Source: Hyphomicrobiaceae bacterium
GTDB lineage: Bacteria > Pseudomonadota > Alphaproteobacteria > Rhizobiales > Hyphomicrobiaceae
Direction: 5' to 3'
Length of the DNA stretch: 64,000 nt
Assembly: GCA_023384095.1 (NCBI GenBank)
Contig: JAHDXT010000010.1
Location: 42,835-106,834, forward strand
Within the stretch, counting starts at the first letter, position 1, and each line of letters starts with the position of its first letter. The position numbers were made by a program, and so were the translations under genes. Below are positions 1-11,473 of the stretch, in pieces. The notes under the pieces were generated by a model. It saw only the letters and a program-made list of their open reading frames with translations. It ran no database searches and was not told where the DNA came from.

Positions 1-2
1 GG

Positions 3-86
3 GATGTCCTGACCGAGCTCGAAGGCCGGACGGGCACGTCGGGTCTGGCGGAGAAGGCCGGGCGCAGCGCGGCAGGCGAGACATGA
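3..86 (+). CDS. hisE: Phosphoribosyl-ATP pyrophosphatase HisE, C-terminal fragment
   Basis: Only the last 27 codons are in the window; the rest lies to the left. The frame reads [20 protein letters not shown] and onward to a TGA. This is the characteristic HisE carboxyl end, where the family has a conserved R-x-GTSG-x-x-EKA stretch. HisE hydrolyses phosphoribosyl-ATP to phosphoribosyl-AMP, the second step of histidine synthesis. The stop overlaps the coaA start as ATGA, so the two are translationally coupled, and hisE-coaA is a common alphaproteobacterial pair. hisA and hisF lie about 43 kb to the right instead of directly upstream. Confidence 0.8.
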   Translation, partial: DVLTELEGRTGTSGLAEKAGRSAAGET

Positions 87-1063
87 ACCTGGCGGCGCTT
101 CGGCTGGAAATGGCGAACAGGTCCACGCTTCAGTTTTCACCCTATCGCGTCTTCACTCGCGACGAGTGGGCGCGCCTGCGCGCCGATACGCCGATGACGC
201 TGGTCGAGCGCGATCTCGAGCAGCTTTCCGGCCTCATGCAGGAGCTGTCCATGGCCGAGGTGGAGCAGATCTATCTGCCCATGTCGCGCCTGCTCAACCT
301 CTATGTGGCCGCGGCTCAGGAGCTGCACGCCGTCACCTCACGGTTTCTCGGCCGGAAGGACGGCAAAGTACCCTTCATCCTCGGGGTCGCGGGATCCGTG
401 GCGGTCGGCAAGAGCACGACGGCGCGCGTTCTGCGGGCGCTGCTCGCGCGCTGGCCCGATCATCCGCGCGTCGACCTCATCACGACCGACGGCTTCCTGT
501 TGCCGAACAGCGATCTCGAAGGGCGCGGCATCATGAACCGCAAGGGGTTCCCGGAGAGCTTCGATACTGCGCAGCTCCTCAATTTCCTGGCCGACGTGAA
601 ATCCGGGCGCGAGCGGGTCGAGGCGCCGGTCTACTCGCACTTCCACTACGATATTCTTCCCGGCCAGACGGTGGTGATCGAGCGCCCTGACATTCTGATC
701 GTGGAAGGGCTCAACGTGCTGCAGCCGGCACGCCTTCCGCGCGACGGCGAGGCGATCCCCTTCGTATCCGACTTTTTCGACTTCTCGATCTACATCGACG
801 CCGACCCGCGGGTGATCGAGGACTGGTACGTGGCCCGCTTCATGAAGCTCAGGACCACGGCGTTTCGCGATCCGGGCGCCTACTTTCACAGATATGCCAG
901 TCTTCCTGTCGACGCCGCCCAGGCGCGGGCGCTCGAGATCTGGCGCACGATCAATCTGAAGAATCTGGAAGAGAACATCCTGCCGACGCGGCAGCGCGCC
1001 AGCCTCATCCTGCGCAAGGGCTCCAATCACCGCATCGAGAGCGTCGCCCTTCGCAGGATCTGA
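83..1063 (+). CDS. coaA: Pantothenate kinase, type I (CoaA)
   Basis: Phosphorylates pantothenate with ATP, the first and regulated step of coenzyme A synthesis, in the cytoplasm. The 326-residue product has the usual length of bacterial type I kinases. The P-loop [12 protein letters not shown] is at residues 101-112, followed by [10 protein letters not shown] and an EGLNVLQP segment, both typical of CoaA. The carboxyl part contains the family stretch [18 protein letters not shown]. The ATG overlaps the hisE stop by four bases, which fixes the start. A hairpin lies just downstream, but its T-run serves the opposite strand. Confidence 0.96.
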   Translation: MNLAALRLEMANRSTLQFSPYRVFTRDEWARLRADTPMTLVERDLEQLSGLMQELSMAEVEQIYLPMSRLLNLYVAAAQELHAVTSRFLGRKDGKVPFILGVAGSVAVGKSTTARVLRALLARWPDHPRVDLITTDGFLLPNSDLEGRGIMNRKGFPESFDTAQLLNFLADVKSGRERVEAPVYSHFHYDILPGQTVVIERPDILIVEGLNVLQPARLPRDGEAIPFVSDFFDFSIYIDADPRVIEDWYVARFMKLRTTAFRDPGAYFHRYASLPVDAAQARALEIWRTINLKNLEENILPTRQRASLILRKGSNHRIESVALRRI

Positions 1064-1072
1064 CGCTGGATC

Positions 1073-1104
1073 GAGAAAACGCCGCCCTCGCGTGGAGGGC
1101 GGCG
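1073..1104 (-). terminator. Rho-independent terminator of the Arg/Tyr-rich gene
   Basis: A perfect 10-bp stem (1080-1089 with 1095-1104) and a 5-base loop are followed, reading the minus strand, by TTTTCTC. It sits 38 bases past the stop of the minus-strand gene at 1143-2174. On the plus strand no T-run follows, so it mainly ends leftward transcription, although the stem may also slow coaA transcripts. Confidence 0.75.
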
Positions 1105-1142
1105 TGGGGAGCGAGCGTCATGCCGCTCGCGGCAGGGCCGGA

Positions 1143-2174
1143 CTAGCGGTCCATTCGCATGCCGTTGCGACGGTAATAGCGACGCGGTCCGGCGCGATCC
1201 CGATCCCGATAGAAGCGGCGCGTGCTCCGGTAGGCGCGCGGCCTGTAGTAACGGGGGCGGTAGAACCTGCGCGGGGCGCCGTAGAACCGCTGCCGATAGA
1301 GGCGCGGCCGGTAGTACCGCCGCGGAGCACGGTAGAACCGCGGACCCCAGTAGGCGCGCGGCCTGTAGTAGCGTGGGCGGTAATACCTGAGCGGAGCCGA
1401 GTAGTATGCCCGAGGCCGGTAATAGCGGGGCCGGAAATAGCTGACGCCCGGTCGGTAGTAGCGTGGGGCCGAGTACGAGTAGCTAGGCCCGATCGTGCGG
1501 GTGCCCCAATAGGCGATCGAGGGGCCGTAAGTCGCCGCCGGACTGTAGTAGCTCGCACCCCAATAGGCCGCTGGCCGGTAGTAGCGGGGAGCCCAGTACG
1601 CTGCGCGGCGGTAGTAGCGCGGAGCCCAGTACGCTGCAGGACGGTAGTAGCGCGGGGCCCAATACGCCGGGCGATAGTAACGGGGCGCCCAGTATGACGC
1701 TGACCGATAGTAGGCCAAACGCGGCCTGTAGAAGCGCGGGCCCCAGAAGGCGAGGCGCGGGCGATAGAAATACCGCGGACCCCAGAAGGAGACGCGCGGA
1801 CGCCAGTACCAGCGGCTCCTGTAGAACCGGCGGGGCGCCCAGAAGGCGCTGCGATAAAAGCGGCGCGGGGCCCAGTAGCGGGCACGATAGAAGCGCCGTG
1901 GCGCCCAGAACGCCCGTCTATAGAACCGGCGCGGACCGTAAAAGGCACTGCGCGGCCGATAATAGCGGCCTACGAACCCTGCCCTCCGCGGGCCGAAATA
2001 CCGGGTTGACACACGTCCGCCATAGAACCGCATCCCCTGGGTCTTTTCCACCAGAGACCCTGCTTCAGGGGCCGCTGCAGCGGGCGGTGCTGCCGGCGCG
2101 GCCTGAGCTGCTCCCATCCAGATGCCCAGGGCCACTGAGCAACCGGCGAGCAGCAATAATCGGCGACTCTTCAT
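1143..2174 (-). CDS. Secreted Arg/Tyr/Trp-rich repeat protein
   Basis: No known family was recognised. The first ATG with a ribosome site (AGGAG seven bases upstream) gives 343 residues. A signal peptide is clear at about 1-25 (MKSRRLLLLAGCSVALG, ending AAQA). It is followed by an Ala/Pro linker, then about 270 residues made of degenerate repeats of roughly 10-13 residues such as WAPRRFYR and YWAPRYYRP. The mature part is extremely basic and aromatic, with almost no acidic residues, no cysteines and no lysine. Such a protein could bind envelope polymers, polyanions or nucleic acid, but that is inference. It is probably monocistronic, with its own terminator at 1073-1104. Confidence 0.7.
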   Translation of the reverse strand: MKSRRLLLLAGCSVALGIWMGAAQAAPAAPPAAAAPEAGSLVEKTQGMRFYGGRVSTRYFGPRRAGFVGRYYRPRSAFYGPRRFYRRAFWAPRRFYRARYWAPRRFYRSAFWAPRRFYRSRWYWRPRVSFWGPRYFYRPRLAFWGPRFYRPRLAYYRSASYWAPRYYRPAYWAPRYYRPAAYWAPRYYRRAAYWAPRYYRPAAYWGASYYSPAATYGPSIAYWGTRTIGPSYSYSAPRYYRPGVSYFRPRYYRPRAYYSAPLRYYRPRYYRPRAYWGPRFYRAPRRYYRPRLYRQRFYGAPRRFYRPRYYRPRAYRSTRRFYRDRDRAGPRRYYRRNGMRMDR

Positions 2175-2397
2175 CGCGATACTCCTCTCCTGCGACCGAA
2201 CGGGTCGGCTTGCTGAGCATCTGAACGTCGCCAATCGTGATGGGTTCCTGTTCCGGGAGTGCTTTCAGGCAAGCTCCAGCGGGTCGAAGTCTCCGTGGGC
2301 GAACAGGGGCTTGGCGGGCAGCTCGCAGCTCGCGACTCCGGTTTCGGCCGGCGCTGCCGGCCGCCTCGGCAGCAAACGTCGAAGGCGTTCCGGAGGA

Positions 2398-3396
2398 TCA
2401 GACGAGGCCGTGGGATCGGGCCAGGGCTGCCAGCTTCCGCTGCGGCCGGGCGCCGAGAATGCCGATCACCTCGGCAGCAGCGAGGCTCCCCAGGCGGCCG
2501 GCGACCTCGAGGTTGCGCCCCGACGCGATCCCGTAGAGGAACCCGGCGGCGTAGAGATCTCCCGCGCCGGTCGTGTCGATGACCGGGTCCACCGGAACTG
2601 CGGGGATCGGAATGGGGTCGTGCCCGCGCGCGTAGATCACGGAGCCCCTGGCGCTCCGCGTCAGCACCGCCATGGGCGTATCGGACTGGGCCAGCCTGGC
2701 CGCTTCCTCGAAGGCGTCCACCTGATAGAGCGAGGTGATCTCGCTTTCGTTGGCGATCAGGATATTGACGCTGCTCCTGATGAGGTCGCGGAACTCCGCC
2801 CGGTGCCGGTCGACGCAAAACGCGTCCGAGAGGCTGAGTGCGACCTTGCGGCCGGCCTGCGCCGCGAGTCCGGCAGCCTGACGGAAGGCCTCCTTCGCTT
2901 CGGGGCGGTCGAAGAGGTAGCCTTCCAGGTAGACGATGCCGGCCGAACGGATCACCTCCGGATCGACCTCGCCCCGGTCGAGATCGGGGCTGACGCCGAG
3001 AAAGGTATTCATCGTCCGCTCGCCGTCCGGCGTGACCAGGATCAGCGACCGGGCGGTCGGTATGCGGGAGTCCGACGGCGCCGTCTGGAAGAAGACACCC
3101 GCGGCGCGGATGTCGTGGGCGAAGATCCGCCCGAACTCGTCCTGCGCGATCTTGCCGATGAAGGCGGAGCGGCCGCCGAACGACGCGATTCCCACCATCG
3201 TATTGGCGACCGAGCCGCCCGAAATCTCGACTGCGGGGCCCATCGCCTGGTAAAGGCCGCCGACGGTGCCGGCATCGACGAGTCGCATGTGCCCCTTGGG
3301 GGCGCCGATCCGGGCAAGAAAATCCTCGTCGCACCGGCCGATGACGTCGACGATCGCATTGCCGATGCCGACGACGTCGAAACGAATGTCGCTCAT
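2398..3396 (-). CDS. Adenosine kinase-like PfkB-family sugar kinase
   Basis: Phosphorylates a ribose-containing substrate, most likely adenosine to AMP, in purine salvage. The 332-residue protein begins with the family start VVGIGNAIVDV and carries GGSVANT near residue 60. The PfkB signature DTTGAGDLYAAGFLYG near residue 275 includes the catalytic aspartate. Close relatives in Hyphomicrobiales are annotated as adenosine kinases, but ribokinase or fructokinase activity cannot be excluded from sequence alone. It lies 55 bases after holA on the same strand and may be the last gene of the leuS-lptE-holA block. Confidence 0.88.
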   Translation of the reverse strand: MSDIRFDVVGIGNAIVDVIGRCDEDFLARIGAPKGHMRLVDAGTVGGLYQAMGPAVEISGGSVANTMVGIASFGGRSAFIGKIAQDEFGRIFAHDIRAAGVFFQTAPSDSRIPTARSLILVTPDGERTMNTFLGVSPDLDRGEVDPEVIRSAGIVYLEGYLFDRPEAKEAFRQAAGLAAQAGRKVALSLSDAFCVDRHRAEFRDLIRSSVNILIANESEITSLYQVDAFEEAARLAQSDTPMAVLTRSARGSVIYARGHDPIPIPAVPVDPVIDTTGAGDLYAAGFLYGIASGRNLEVAGRLGSLAAAEVIGILGARPQRKLAALARSHGLV

Positions 3397-3451
3397 GGTG
3401 CCCCCGAGGCTTGCGCCGGCACTATAGACCGGGGGCGTCCGGCCGCAAGCG

Positions 3452-4501
3452 TTACACGCCTCCGGAACGGCCCGGCGGGCGCTCGGCGGCGAGGGATGCG
3501 AGGTCGAGGATGAGCCGCTCGGCCAGAGCCGATTCGAGCGCAGAGTTCAAACGCGCCGCCCTGGCTGACTGACCGATGCGGGACAGGGCGTCGATGAGCG
3601 CTCCCGACGACCACGCCCTGCACTGGGCTTCGAGCTGCGGCCGCGCCTTGAAATGTATGGGCGGCCGGATCTGCCGCATGGCGTCGTCCATCGAGCGTCC
3701 GGCCTCGATGGCCATGCGAATCCGGTGCAGACGCTGGAAGTGCCTCTGGACGGCCGCGATGACGGTCTGCGGGCTCTCGCCCGAGGCGATGACGCGGTCA
3801 TACTCCGCAACCGCTCGTCCGGCCTGTCCGGATGCCGCCGCCAGGACAACCTTCTCGATGGCGAGCTCCGAAGCGTCGCCGACGATGGCATCGACATGCT
3901 CGAGCTCGATCCGCGGGCTGCCCTGTGCGTAGAGAAGAAGCTTCTCGAGCTCGGCGCGGCTGAGGGCGCGGTCGGCTCCCAGGCGGTTGACGAGCGCTTG
4001 CTGGGCTTCTGGGGCGATGGCCATTCCGGCCTGCCGGAGCGTTTCGCGCACGAGACCGTCGAGGTCGCGCGCCTCGTCGGCATAGCAGGGGATGGCAGCG
4101 GCGGTTTTCGATTTCTCGAACAGCCCACGAAGCGCGTCGTCAGGGCGCAGATTCCCGGCCTCGACCACCAGGGATGCAGCCAGTGCACCCTCGTCGAGCA
4201 GCGGCTTCAGGACCTGTGCCGTCACCCGGCGACTGGCGCGCGTTTGTACAACTTTCGGGCCGCCGAACATCGGCATCGTCTGGACCTCGACCAGCAGGCG
4301 GTCAGGGTCGTTCTCGAGGTCGGAATCCTCGATGCGCAGAAGCTCGCCAGGGGGCTGGGTCGCCGCGGCCAATCGCCGGGCGGCCGTCTGGGCACGCTCC
4401 AACACGAGTCCGGCATCGGTGCCGAAGACCAGAATGGCCTGGCAGCGCGGGCCCAAGGTTTTCAGGAACTGCTCGGCCTGATGAGACTTGATGGCCGTCA
4501 T
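3452..4501 (-). CDS. holA: DNA polymerase III delta subunit (HolA)
   Basis: The delta subunit opens the beta sliding clamp within the clamp loader. From the ATG at 4501 the product is 349 residues (MTAIKSHQAEQFLKTL at the start), the usual length. The frame is open further upstream, but that extension is low in family character. Typical features are ILVFGTDAGLVLERA near the start, a P-loop-less AAA-type N-terminal half, and the carboxyl collar domain with LIDALSRIGQSARAARLNS. It follows lptE on the same strand with a 67-base gap, as in many alphaproteobacteria. Confidence 0.93.
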   Translation of the reverse strand: MTAIKSHQAEQFLKTLGPRCQAILVFGTDAGLVLERAQTAARRLAAATQPPGELLRIEDSDLENDPDRLLVEVQTMPMFGGPKVVQTRASRRVTAQVLKPLLDEGALAASLVVEAGNLRPDDALRGLFEKSKTAAAIPCYADEARDLDGLVRETLRQAGMAIAPEAQQALVNRLGADRALSRAELEKLLLYAQGSPRIELEHVDAIVGDASELAIEKVVLAAASGQAGRAVAEYDRVIASGESPQTVIAAVQRHFQRLHRIRMAIEAGRSMDDAMRQIRPPIHFKARPQLEAQCRAWSSGALIDALSRIGQSARAARLNSALESALAERLILDLASLAAERPPGRSGGV

Positions 4502-4568
4502 GGCTGATCCATCGACGTCCGGGTCGATCGACGCCGAGGCGCTTGCCGCGCCGGCGACCCTGACCGGA

Positions 4569-5121
4569 TCAGGCCGCGCCCGAGAGATAGGCCGAAAGCC
4601 GGCTCCGGATATCCTGGGCGACCGTCCGCGCGGCGCGATCCTCGGCGTCATCGCGCGCCTGGACATTCGAGAAGATCGACGTATACCGCTCGAACCCCGC
4701 CCGGCTGTAGCTGGTGCCTTCCAGGACCACCTTTTTGTCGGTGAGCCGGATCAACTGAAACTTGGCTTCCAGCTTGTAGACTTGGCTTTGGGCATTGCCC
4801 TTCTTGTCCACCAGGGTCGAGACCAACTGCTCGCGGATGGCCACGTCGAACTGATACTCGGGCTGCGCCGGATAACCGCCCCCAGTCCCCTGGAAGATCA
4901 GCTCGTTCCTCAGCCGCTGGCCGACCCGGCCCGGAATGGTCCCGAATGAGACAGAGGCGAGCTTCTCGCTGGTATTGGCGACGGCGGCCGAGCCATACAT
5001 CGGGCGGAAACCGGCGCCACCCTCGCAAGCCGCCAGAAGGGTGGCCAGGATGGCTATGAAGGCGATGGAGCGCAGCGCCTGGTGGCCTCGATAGCAACGC
5101 GAGGCCGAGAACTCCTGCCCC

Positions 5122-5135
<14 letters not shown>
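4569..5135 (-). CDS. lptE: LPS-assembly lipoprotein LptE
   Basis: LptE plugs the LptD outer-membrane barrel that inserts lipopolysaccharide. The 188-residue frame has a hydrophobic signal segment ending in the lipobox LAAC at about residues 34-37. It then has GFRPMYG, which starts the mature domain in alphaproteobacterial LptE, and a QRLRNELIF stretch. The ATG at 5135 lies inside the end of leuS (14-base overlap), indicating coupling. The region before the signal segment is longer than usual, so a downstream non-ATG start is possible. leuS-lptE-holA is a recurring alphaproteobacterial order. Confidence 0.9.
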
Positions 5136-7722
<2,587 letters not shown>

Positions 7723-7845
7723 GGGGCTGCAAAGCTCTCGATGTCGGATGGCGGGCGATAACAGCCCGAAAGGGGAAAGGTGGTCAAGCAGGCCAGCCGG
7801 AGCGCGACAGTGCGGCAGGTGCGCAGGCAATCCTTATGCGCCAAT

Positions 7846-8057
7846 ATGTACATTTTCTCTAGTTTCGTGAACATATCCGGTGATATGTTCATGGCGGTAA
7901 CGTATGGCTCAGAATGTGTTCATAAGAGCCGCGCTCGTGAACGGCAGGTGCTTGGTATGTTCATTCTGCGGGTTTTTGTGAACATGAGGACGATAACGAG
8001 TTCATGGGATGCACATGACCCCGTGCATGTGTCCAATCCCGCTCACCTCGTGAACAT
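7846..8057 (+). promoter_or_regulatory. Array of ATGTTCAT / GTGAACAT operator-like sites upstream of fic
   Basis: This 351-base gap between leuS and fic contains repeated half-sites. GTGAACAT is at 7867-7874, 7978-7985 and 8050-8057. ATGTTCAT is at 7885-7892 and 7957-7964. TGTTCAT is at 7917-7923, GTGAAC at 7937-7942 and GTTCAT at 8000-8005. A variant ATGTACAT palindrome is at 7846-7853. The first pair forms an inverted repeat of 9 bp per arm (7868-7876 with 7883-7891, 6-base spacer). Because the downstream Fic protein ends in a winged-helix-like region, autoregulation is the simplest reading; this is inference. The gap holds no convincing gene. Confidence 0.6.
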
Positions 8058-8073
8058 GTAAAACCTGCTGGCG

Positions 8074-9222
8074 ATGCAACCAGACCCGACGAAACCCTAC
8101 AATGCCCTGCCGGAGCTGCCGCCCGCGGCCGAGCTGGAAACCAAGCCCGTCCTCAAGCGCTGCGTCGCCGCGCATCGCGCTCTGGCCGAGCTGAACCTCG
8201 CCGGACGGCTCATCCCCGACCAATCGGTCCTCATCAACACCATTCCCCTGCTCGAGGCCAAGGCCAGCTCCGAGATCGAGAACATCGTCACCACCAACGA
8301 CGCCCTGTTCCGCGAGGCGAGCGACATCGACGAGGACGGCGACCCGGCGGCCAAGGAGGCCCTGCGCTACCGCTCGGCCCTTAACAGCGGCTATCACGCA
8401 CTGAAGGGTCGGCCGCTCACGGCGCGCACGGCGGTGGAGATCTGCGGCGTCATCAAAGGCTTCGACATCGATGTCCGAAGGACGCCGGGCACCCAGCTCA
8501 GGAACACGTTCACGGGCGAGGTCATCTACACGCCGCCCGAAGGCGCGGATCGGCTGCGCGCCTTGCTCGCCAACTGGGAACGCTACCTGCATGCAGACGA
8601 CGACACCGATCCGCTGGTCCGGATGGCGGTCCTGCATTATCAGTTCGAAGCCATCCACCCCTTTCCGGACGGCAACGGCCGCACGGGGCGCATCCTCAAC
8701 CTGCTCATTCTCGTCCACGCCGGGCTGCTGGACATGCCGACACTCTATCTCAGCCGCCACATCCTGAAGACGAGGCCGGATTACTATCGCCTCCTTCAGG
8801 CGGTCACCATGCGCCAGGAGTGGGAGCCCTGGATCGTCTATCTGCTGGCTGCCGTGGAGACGACGGCCTCGTGGACCAACCTGCGGATCCGGGCCATCCG
8901 CGACCTCATCGAGCATACGGGAGATTATGTCAGAGCCCGCGCGCCGGCGATCTATTCCCATGAGCTGATACAGGCGATTTTCGCCCAGCCCTATTCCCGC
9001 ATCGCCCATCTCTCAGAGCGCGGGATTGCAAAACGCGTGTCTGCCTCGCGATACCTCAAGCAGCTCGCCGCGATCGGCGTGCTGCAGGAGGAGAAGCACG
9101 GCCGCGACAAGCTGTTCATCCACCGCAAATACATGCAACTGCTGGCGAGCGACGAGCATGCCTTCGAGCCTTACGGCGCCCGCACGCGGCCGTCGAGCGA
9201 AGTGGAGCCGGTGACCCCATGA
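8074..9222 (+). CDS. Fic-family protein with N-terminal inhibitory motif (class II) and C-terminal winged helix
   Basis: Fic enzymes usually transfer AMP from ATP to a target hydroxyl group; the target here is unknown. In the 382-residue protein the core motif HPFPDGNGRTGR starts at His195 and is intact. An inhibitory motif of the S-x-x-x-E-N type lies at residues 65-70 (SSEIEN), N-terminal to the Fic core, which defines class II. The last ~90 residues (AHLSERGIAKRVSASRYLKQLAAIGVL) look like a winged helix-turn-helix. Its stop overlaps the yggS start (ATGA). It interrupts an otherwise housekeeping neighbourhood and has its own operator array, which suggests an acquired, self-controlled unit. 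Confidence 0.9.
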   Translation: MQPDPTKPYNALPELPPAAELETKPVLKRCVAAHRALAELNLAGRLIPDQSVLINTIPLLEAKASSEIENIVTTNDALFREASDIDEDGDPAAKEALRYRSALNSGYHALKGRPLTARTAVEICGVIKGFDIDVRRTPGTQLRNTFTGEVIYTPPEGADRLRALLANWERYLHADDDTDPLVRMAVLHYQFEAIHPFPDGNGRTGRILNLLILVHAGLLDMPTLYLSRHILKTRPDYYRLLQAVTMRQEWEPWIVYLLAAVETTASWTNLRIRAIRDLIEHTGDYVRARAPAIYSHELIQAIFAQPYSRIAHLSERGIAKRVSASRYLKQLAAIGVLQEEKHGRDKLFIHRKYMQLLASDEHAFEPYGARTRPSSEVEPVTP

Positions 9223-9884
9223 CGGCCAATCCCGCCGAGCGCCTGCAGGAGATCCGCACCCGCATCGCAACGGCAGCCCGAGAGGCCGGCCGCGACGCCT
9301 CGTCGGTGCGGCTGATCGCGGTTTCCAAGACGTTCGAGGCGCCCGAGATCCTGCCGGTCATCGAGGCGGGACAGCGGCTGTTCGGCGAGAACCGGGTGCA
9401 GGAGGCCAAGGCCAAGTGGCCGCCGCTCAGGGAGCGTTTCGGCGATCTCGAGCTGCATCTGGTCGGCTCCCTGCAGTCGAACAAGGCCAGAGAGGCCGTG
9501 CAGCTCTTCGATGCCATCCACGCGATCGACCGCCCCAAGGTCGCCGTTGCGGTGGCCGGCGAGATGGCGAAGCAGGGGCGCCGCCCGAAGCTTTTCGTAC
9601 AGGTCAATACGGGCGAGGAGCCACAGAAGGCCGGCGTGATGCCCCGCGAGGCTGCCGCTTTCGTGCGCCATTGCCGGGATGAGCTGGGGCTCGGCATCGC
9701 GGGGCTCATGTGCATCCCGCCCGCCGACGAGGAGCCCGCCGTCCATTTCGCCTTCCTGGCCAAGCTCGCAACCGAGCTCGGACTGAAAGAGCTCAGCATG
9801 GGCATGAGCGCCGACTTCGAGACGGCGATCGCCTTCGGAGCGACCTGCGTGCGGGTCGGCAGCGCCATCTTCGGCAGCCGATAG
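9219..9884 (+). CDS. yggS: YggS/PLPBP-family pyridoxal-phosphate homeostasis protein
   Basis: Binds pyridoxal 5'-phosphate and helps keep vitamin B6 and amino-acid pools balanced; it has no known catalysis. The 221-residue length fits the family. The cofactor lysine is Lys37 in LIAVSKTFEAPEI, followed by FGENRVQEAKAK and HLVGSLQSNKAR, and later MGMSADFETAIAFGATCVRVGSAIFG. It starts inside the fic stop codon, so it may be co-translated with fic. Confidence 0.95.
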   Translation: MTANPAERLQEIRTRIATAAREAGRDASSVRLIAVSKTFEAPEILPVIEAGQRLFGENRVQEAKAKWPPLRERFGDLELHLVGSLQSNKAREAVQLFDAIHAIDRPKVAVAVAGEMAKQGRRPKLFVQVNTGEEPQKAGVMPREAAAFVRHCRDELGLGIAGLMCIPPADEEPAVHFAFLAKLATELGLKELSMGMSADFETAIAFGATCVRVGSAIFGSR

Positions 9885-10012
9885 GGCTGCTCGCGCGAAG
9901 AGAGGCGCCCGGTTTTCCAGTACCAATTTGCCCGGGCTCCCGCCCTCTGCGCCGCGCGATGCTAGGCTGGCGCTAATTCGATTCGCGCCGCATCCGGGGT
10001 GGGAGAAGCAGC

Positions 10013-10885
10013 ATGGCACAGGGCACGGCGGCTGAGGTCATGGAGCGGGCGGATGCCGGGCCGGGCGCGCTGACAGCGAGGGCCGCTGGCCGCTCCGGCC
10101 GCGAGGACAGGTCCGCCGGCATCGCTCCTGATGGGTGGCGCCGGTTCACGGTGGATGTCTGGATCACCGATCTCAATGCGGTCGAGTTCGGTATCTACCG
10201 GCGCTCGCGCAACCGCGCCAAGTCACGCCAGTTCTCGACCGATATGGACATCTTCGCGGAGGTCACGGAGGAGGGGCAGCGCACGGGTCTCATCGGCTAC
10301 CGCGAGGACCTGTGGAAGAACAATACGGGCATGGACAAGCGGCTCGCGTTCAAGCTGTTCTCGGACACCCTGAACTGGCGTGCCACGATGGAATTGATGG
10401 TCGGGCGCAGCCTGCAACTGACCCTCGGCGCGCGCGGTCTGCCGGTGACGGCCTACGCCGTCAACACTCACGAGGACAACTCGATCGTCTATCTCGAGCG
10501 GTCGGCGAACAAGTGGCCGCTGATGCCGGAGAATTTCTCGTTCTTCATCGTGCGGGACGGCGGGCCGGTCTTCTACCGTCTGCGGCACGACCTCGTCAGC
10601 GTCGGCGGCGACTACACGCTGCTGGACGAGCGCAATCGCAAGGTGGGGCACATCGACGGCAGGCTGTTCTCGCTCGGCGGCTACTGGAAGGGCAGAGTGC
10701 GCGCTGAGCACGCCGACAGGAAGCTGATGGCGGTGATGAAGCTTTTCGCCGGCACGATCGGCTTCAACTCGGCCTGCCGCCGGCACATGGTGCGGCTGTG
10801 GGCCGACGTCCGCGCCGGCAGGCTGGAGCCGAAGCTCGACCGGCACGAGGCCGAATACTACCTCAACCCCCGCCGGGTGCGGTAA
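10013..10885 (+). CDS. Conserved-looking protein of unknown function, possible LURP/scramblase-like fold
   Basis: No family was recognised with certainty. The 290-residue protein has a disordered, charged first ~45 residues, then a mixed alpha/beta body and no signal peptide or membrane segment. The segment YTLLDERNRKVGHIDGRLF near residue 203 resembles the strand-turn pattern of the tubby/LURP-one/phospholipid-scramblase fold, but the match is only by eye. A GGGAGAAG ribosome site precedes the ATG. It stands alone between yggS and a repeat-bearing spacer. Confidence 0.6.
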   Translation: MAQGTAAEVMERADAGPGALTARAAGRSGREDRSAGIAPDGWRRFTVDVWITDLNAVEFGIYRRSRNRAKSRQFSTDMDIFAEVTEEGQRTGLIGYREDLWKNNTGMDKRLAFKLFSDTLNWRATMELMVGRSLQLTLGARGLPVTAYAVNTHEDNSIVYLERSANKWPLMPENFSFFIVRDGGPVFYRLRHDLVSVGGDYTLLDERNRKVGHIDGRLFSLGGYWKGRVRAEHADRKLMAVMKLFAGTIGFNSACRRHMVRLWADVRAGRLEPKLDRHEAEYYLNPRRVR

Positions 10886-11020
10886 GGACATCTGGGCCAG
10901 ACCCGCAGGCCGGGTCTGAAACGAAACCTGGCTATCCGGGAGGCCCCGAATCCGACTGACCCGCGAGCTTCAAGGCATCAAAACCCCGTCGCCGCCGAAG
11001 CAAAGTGGCGGCGGATCGCA

Positions 11021-11045
11021 GTTACCCGCCTGCGCGGGTATGACG
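11021..11045 (-). repeat. Short palindromic intergenic repeat, copy A
   Basis: Contains TACCCGC (11023-11029) and GCGGGTA (11034-11040), a 7-bp stem with a 4-base loop, followed by TGACGG. Read on the minus strand it matches the pattern gtcat-nccgcg-nnggcg of copies B (11132) and C (63793). It looks like a REP-type element scattered between genes. Confidence 0.5.
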
Positions 11046-11131
11046 GCAAGTGTGGGCGGGCGGATGGGAATGGAACGGTGCACCGAGCAGGTGCCCGGCC
11101 GGATGGCGCCACCGTTGCGCCCACCCGATCT

Positions 11132-11159
11132 GTCATTTCCGCGAAGGCGGTAATCCGTG
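11132..11159 (+). repeat. Short palindromic intergenic repeat, copy B
   Basis: A 28-base sequence beginning GTCATTTCCGCGAAGGCGG, the same class as the copy at 63793-63820 (GTCATTCCCGCGGAGGCG) and inverted relative to copy A. It lies outside genes, as expected of REP-like elements. Confidence 0.5.
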
Positions 11160-11473
11160 ATGCGTTTCAGCGGGCAAGACGGGGTCGGACCCGGCGCGGC
11201 CTGCAGCGAAACTTGGCTGACCACGAGCTCCAGAGGCGACCTCTGCTACACCCGTTTCGTATCGAGGGTCGGCAAAGCCGGTGACCGGCTGACCCCGATC
11301 CACGTTCCGATGCGGATTCGTGCTCGGCATCCACACCCGACCCGGGTGCGCGGCGCAGCGCATCGGACACTGGGCATAGCGCAGCGGCTCTGATCGGCAA
11401 CAGCCCTGGTATCCGCCGCAATCCTCCCTTAGACCAACGTCTCCCGCGGGTCGTTGAGAGAGACGAGCTCACA

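Larger units (their letters stand above)
10886..11473. other. Spacer of about 590 bases without a gene, carrying intergenic repeats
   Basis: No reading frame here has family character or a good ribosome site. The spacer holds a short hairpin at 10898-10918 (7-bp stem, no T-run) and two copies of a palindromic intergenic repeat in opposite orientation (11021-11045 and 11132-11159). The remainder shows nothing recognisable apart from the promoter region of the aminotransferase. Confidence 0.6.

Noticed and set aside
3452..4666. A 404-residue HolA with a 55-residue N-terminal extension
   Set aside because: The extension is Arg/Pro-rich and unlike the family; the ATG at 4501 gives the normal 349-residue subunit.
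7780..8061. A 93-codon open frame through the fic upstream region
   Set aside because: It has no ribosome site or family character, and its codons are dictated by the repeated operator-like sites; treated as regulatory DNA.
10898..10918. Terminator after the 290-residue gene
   Set aside because: The 7-bp stem has no T-run on either side; rho-independent termination is not supported.
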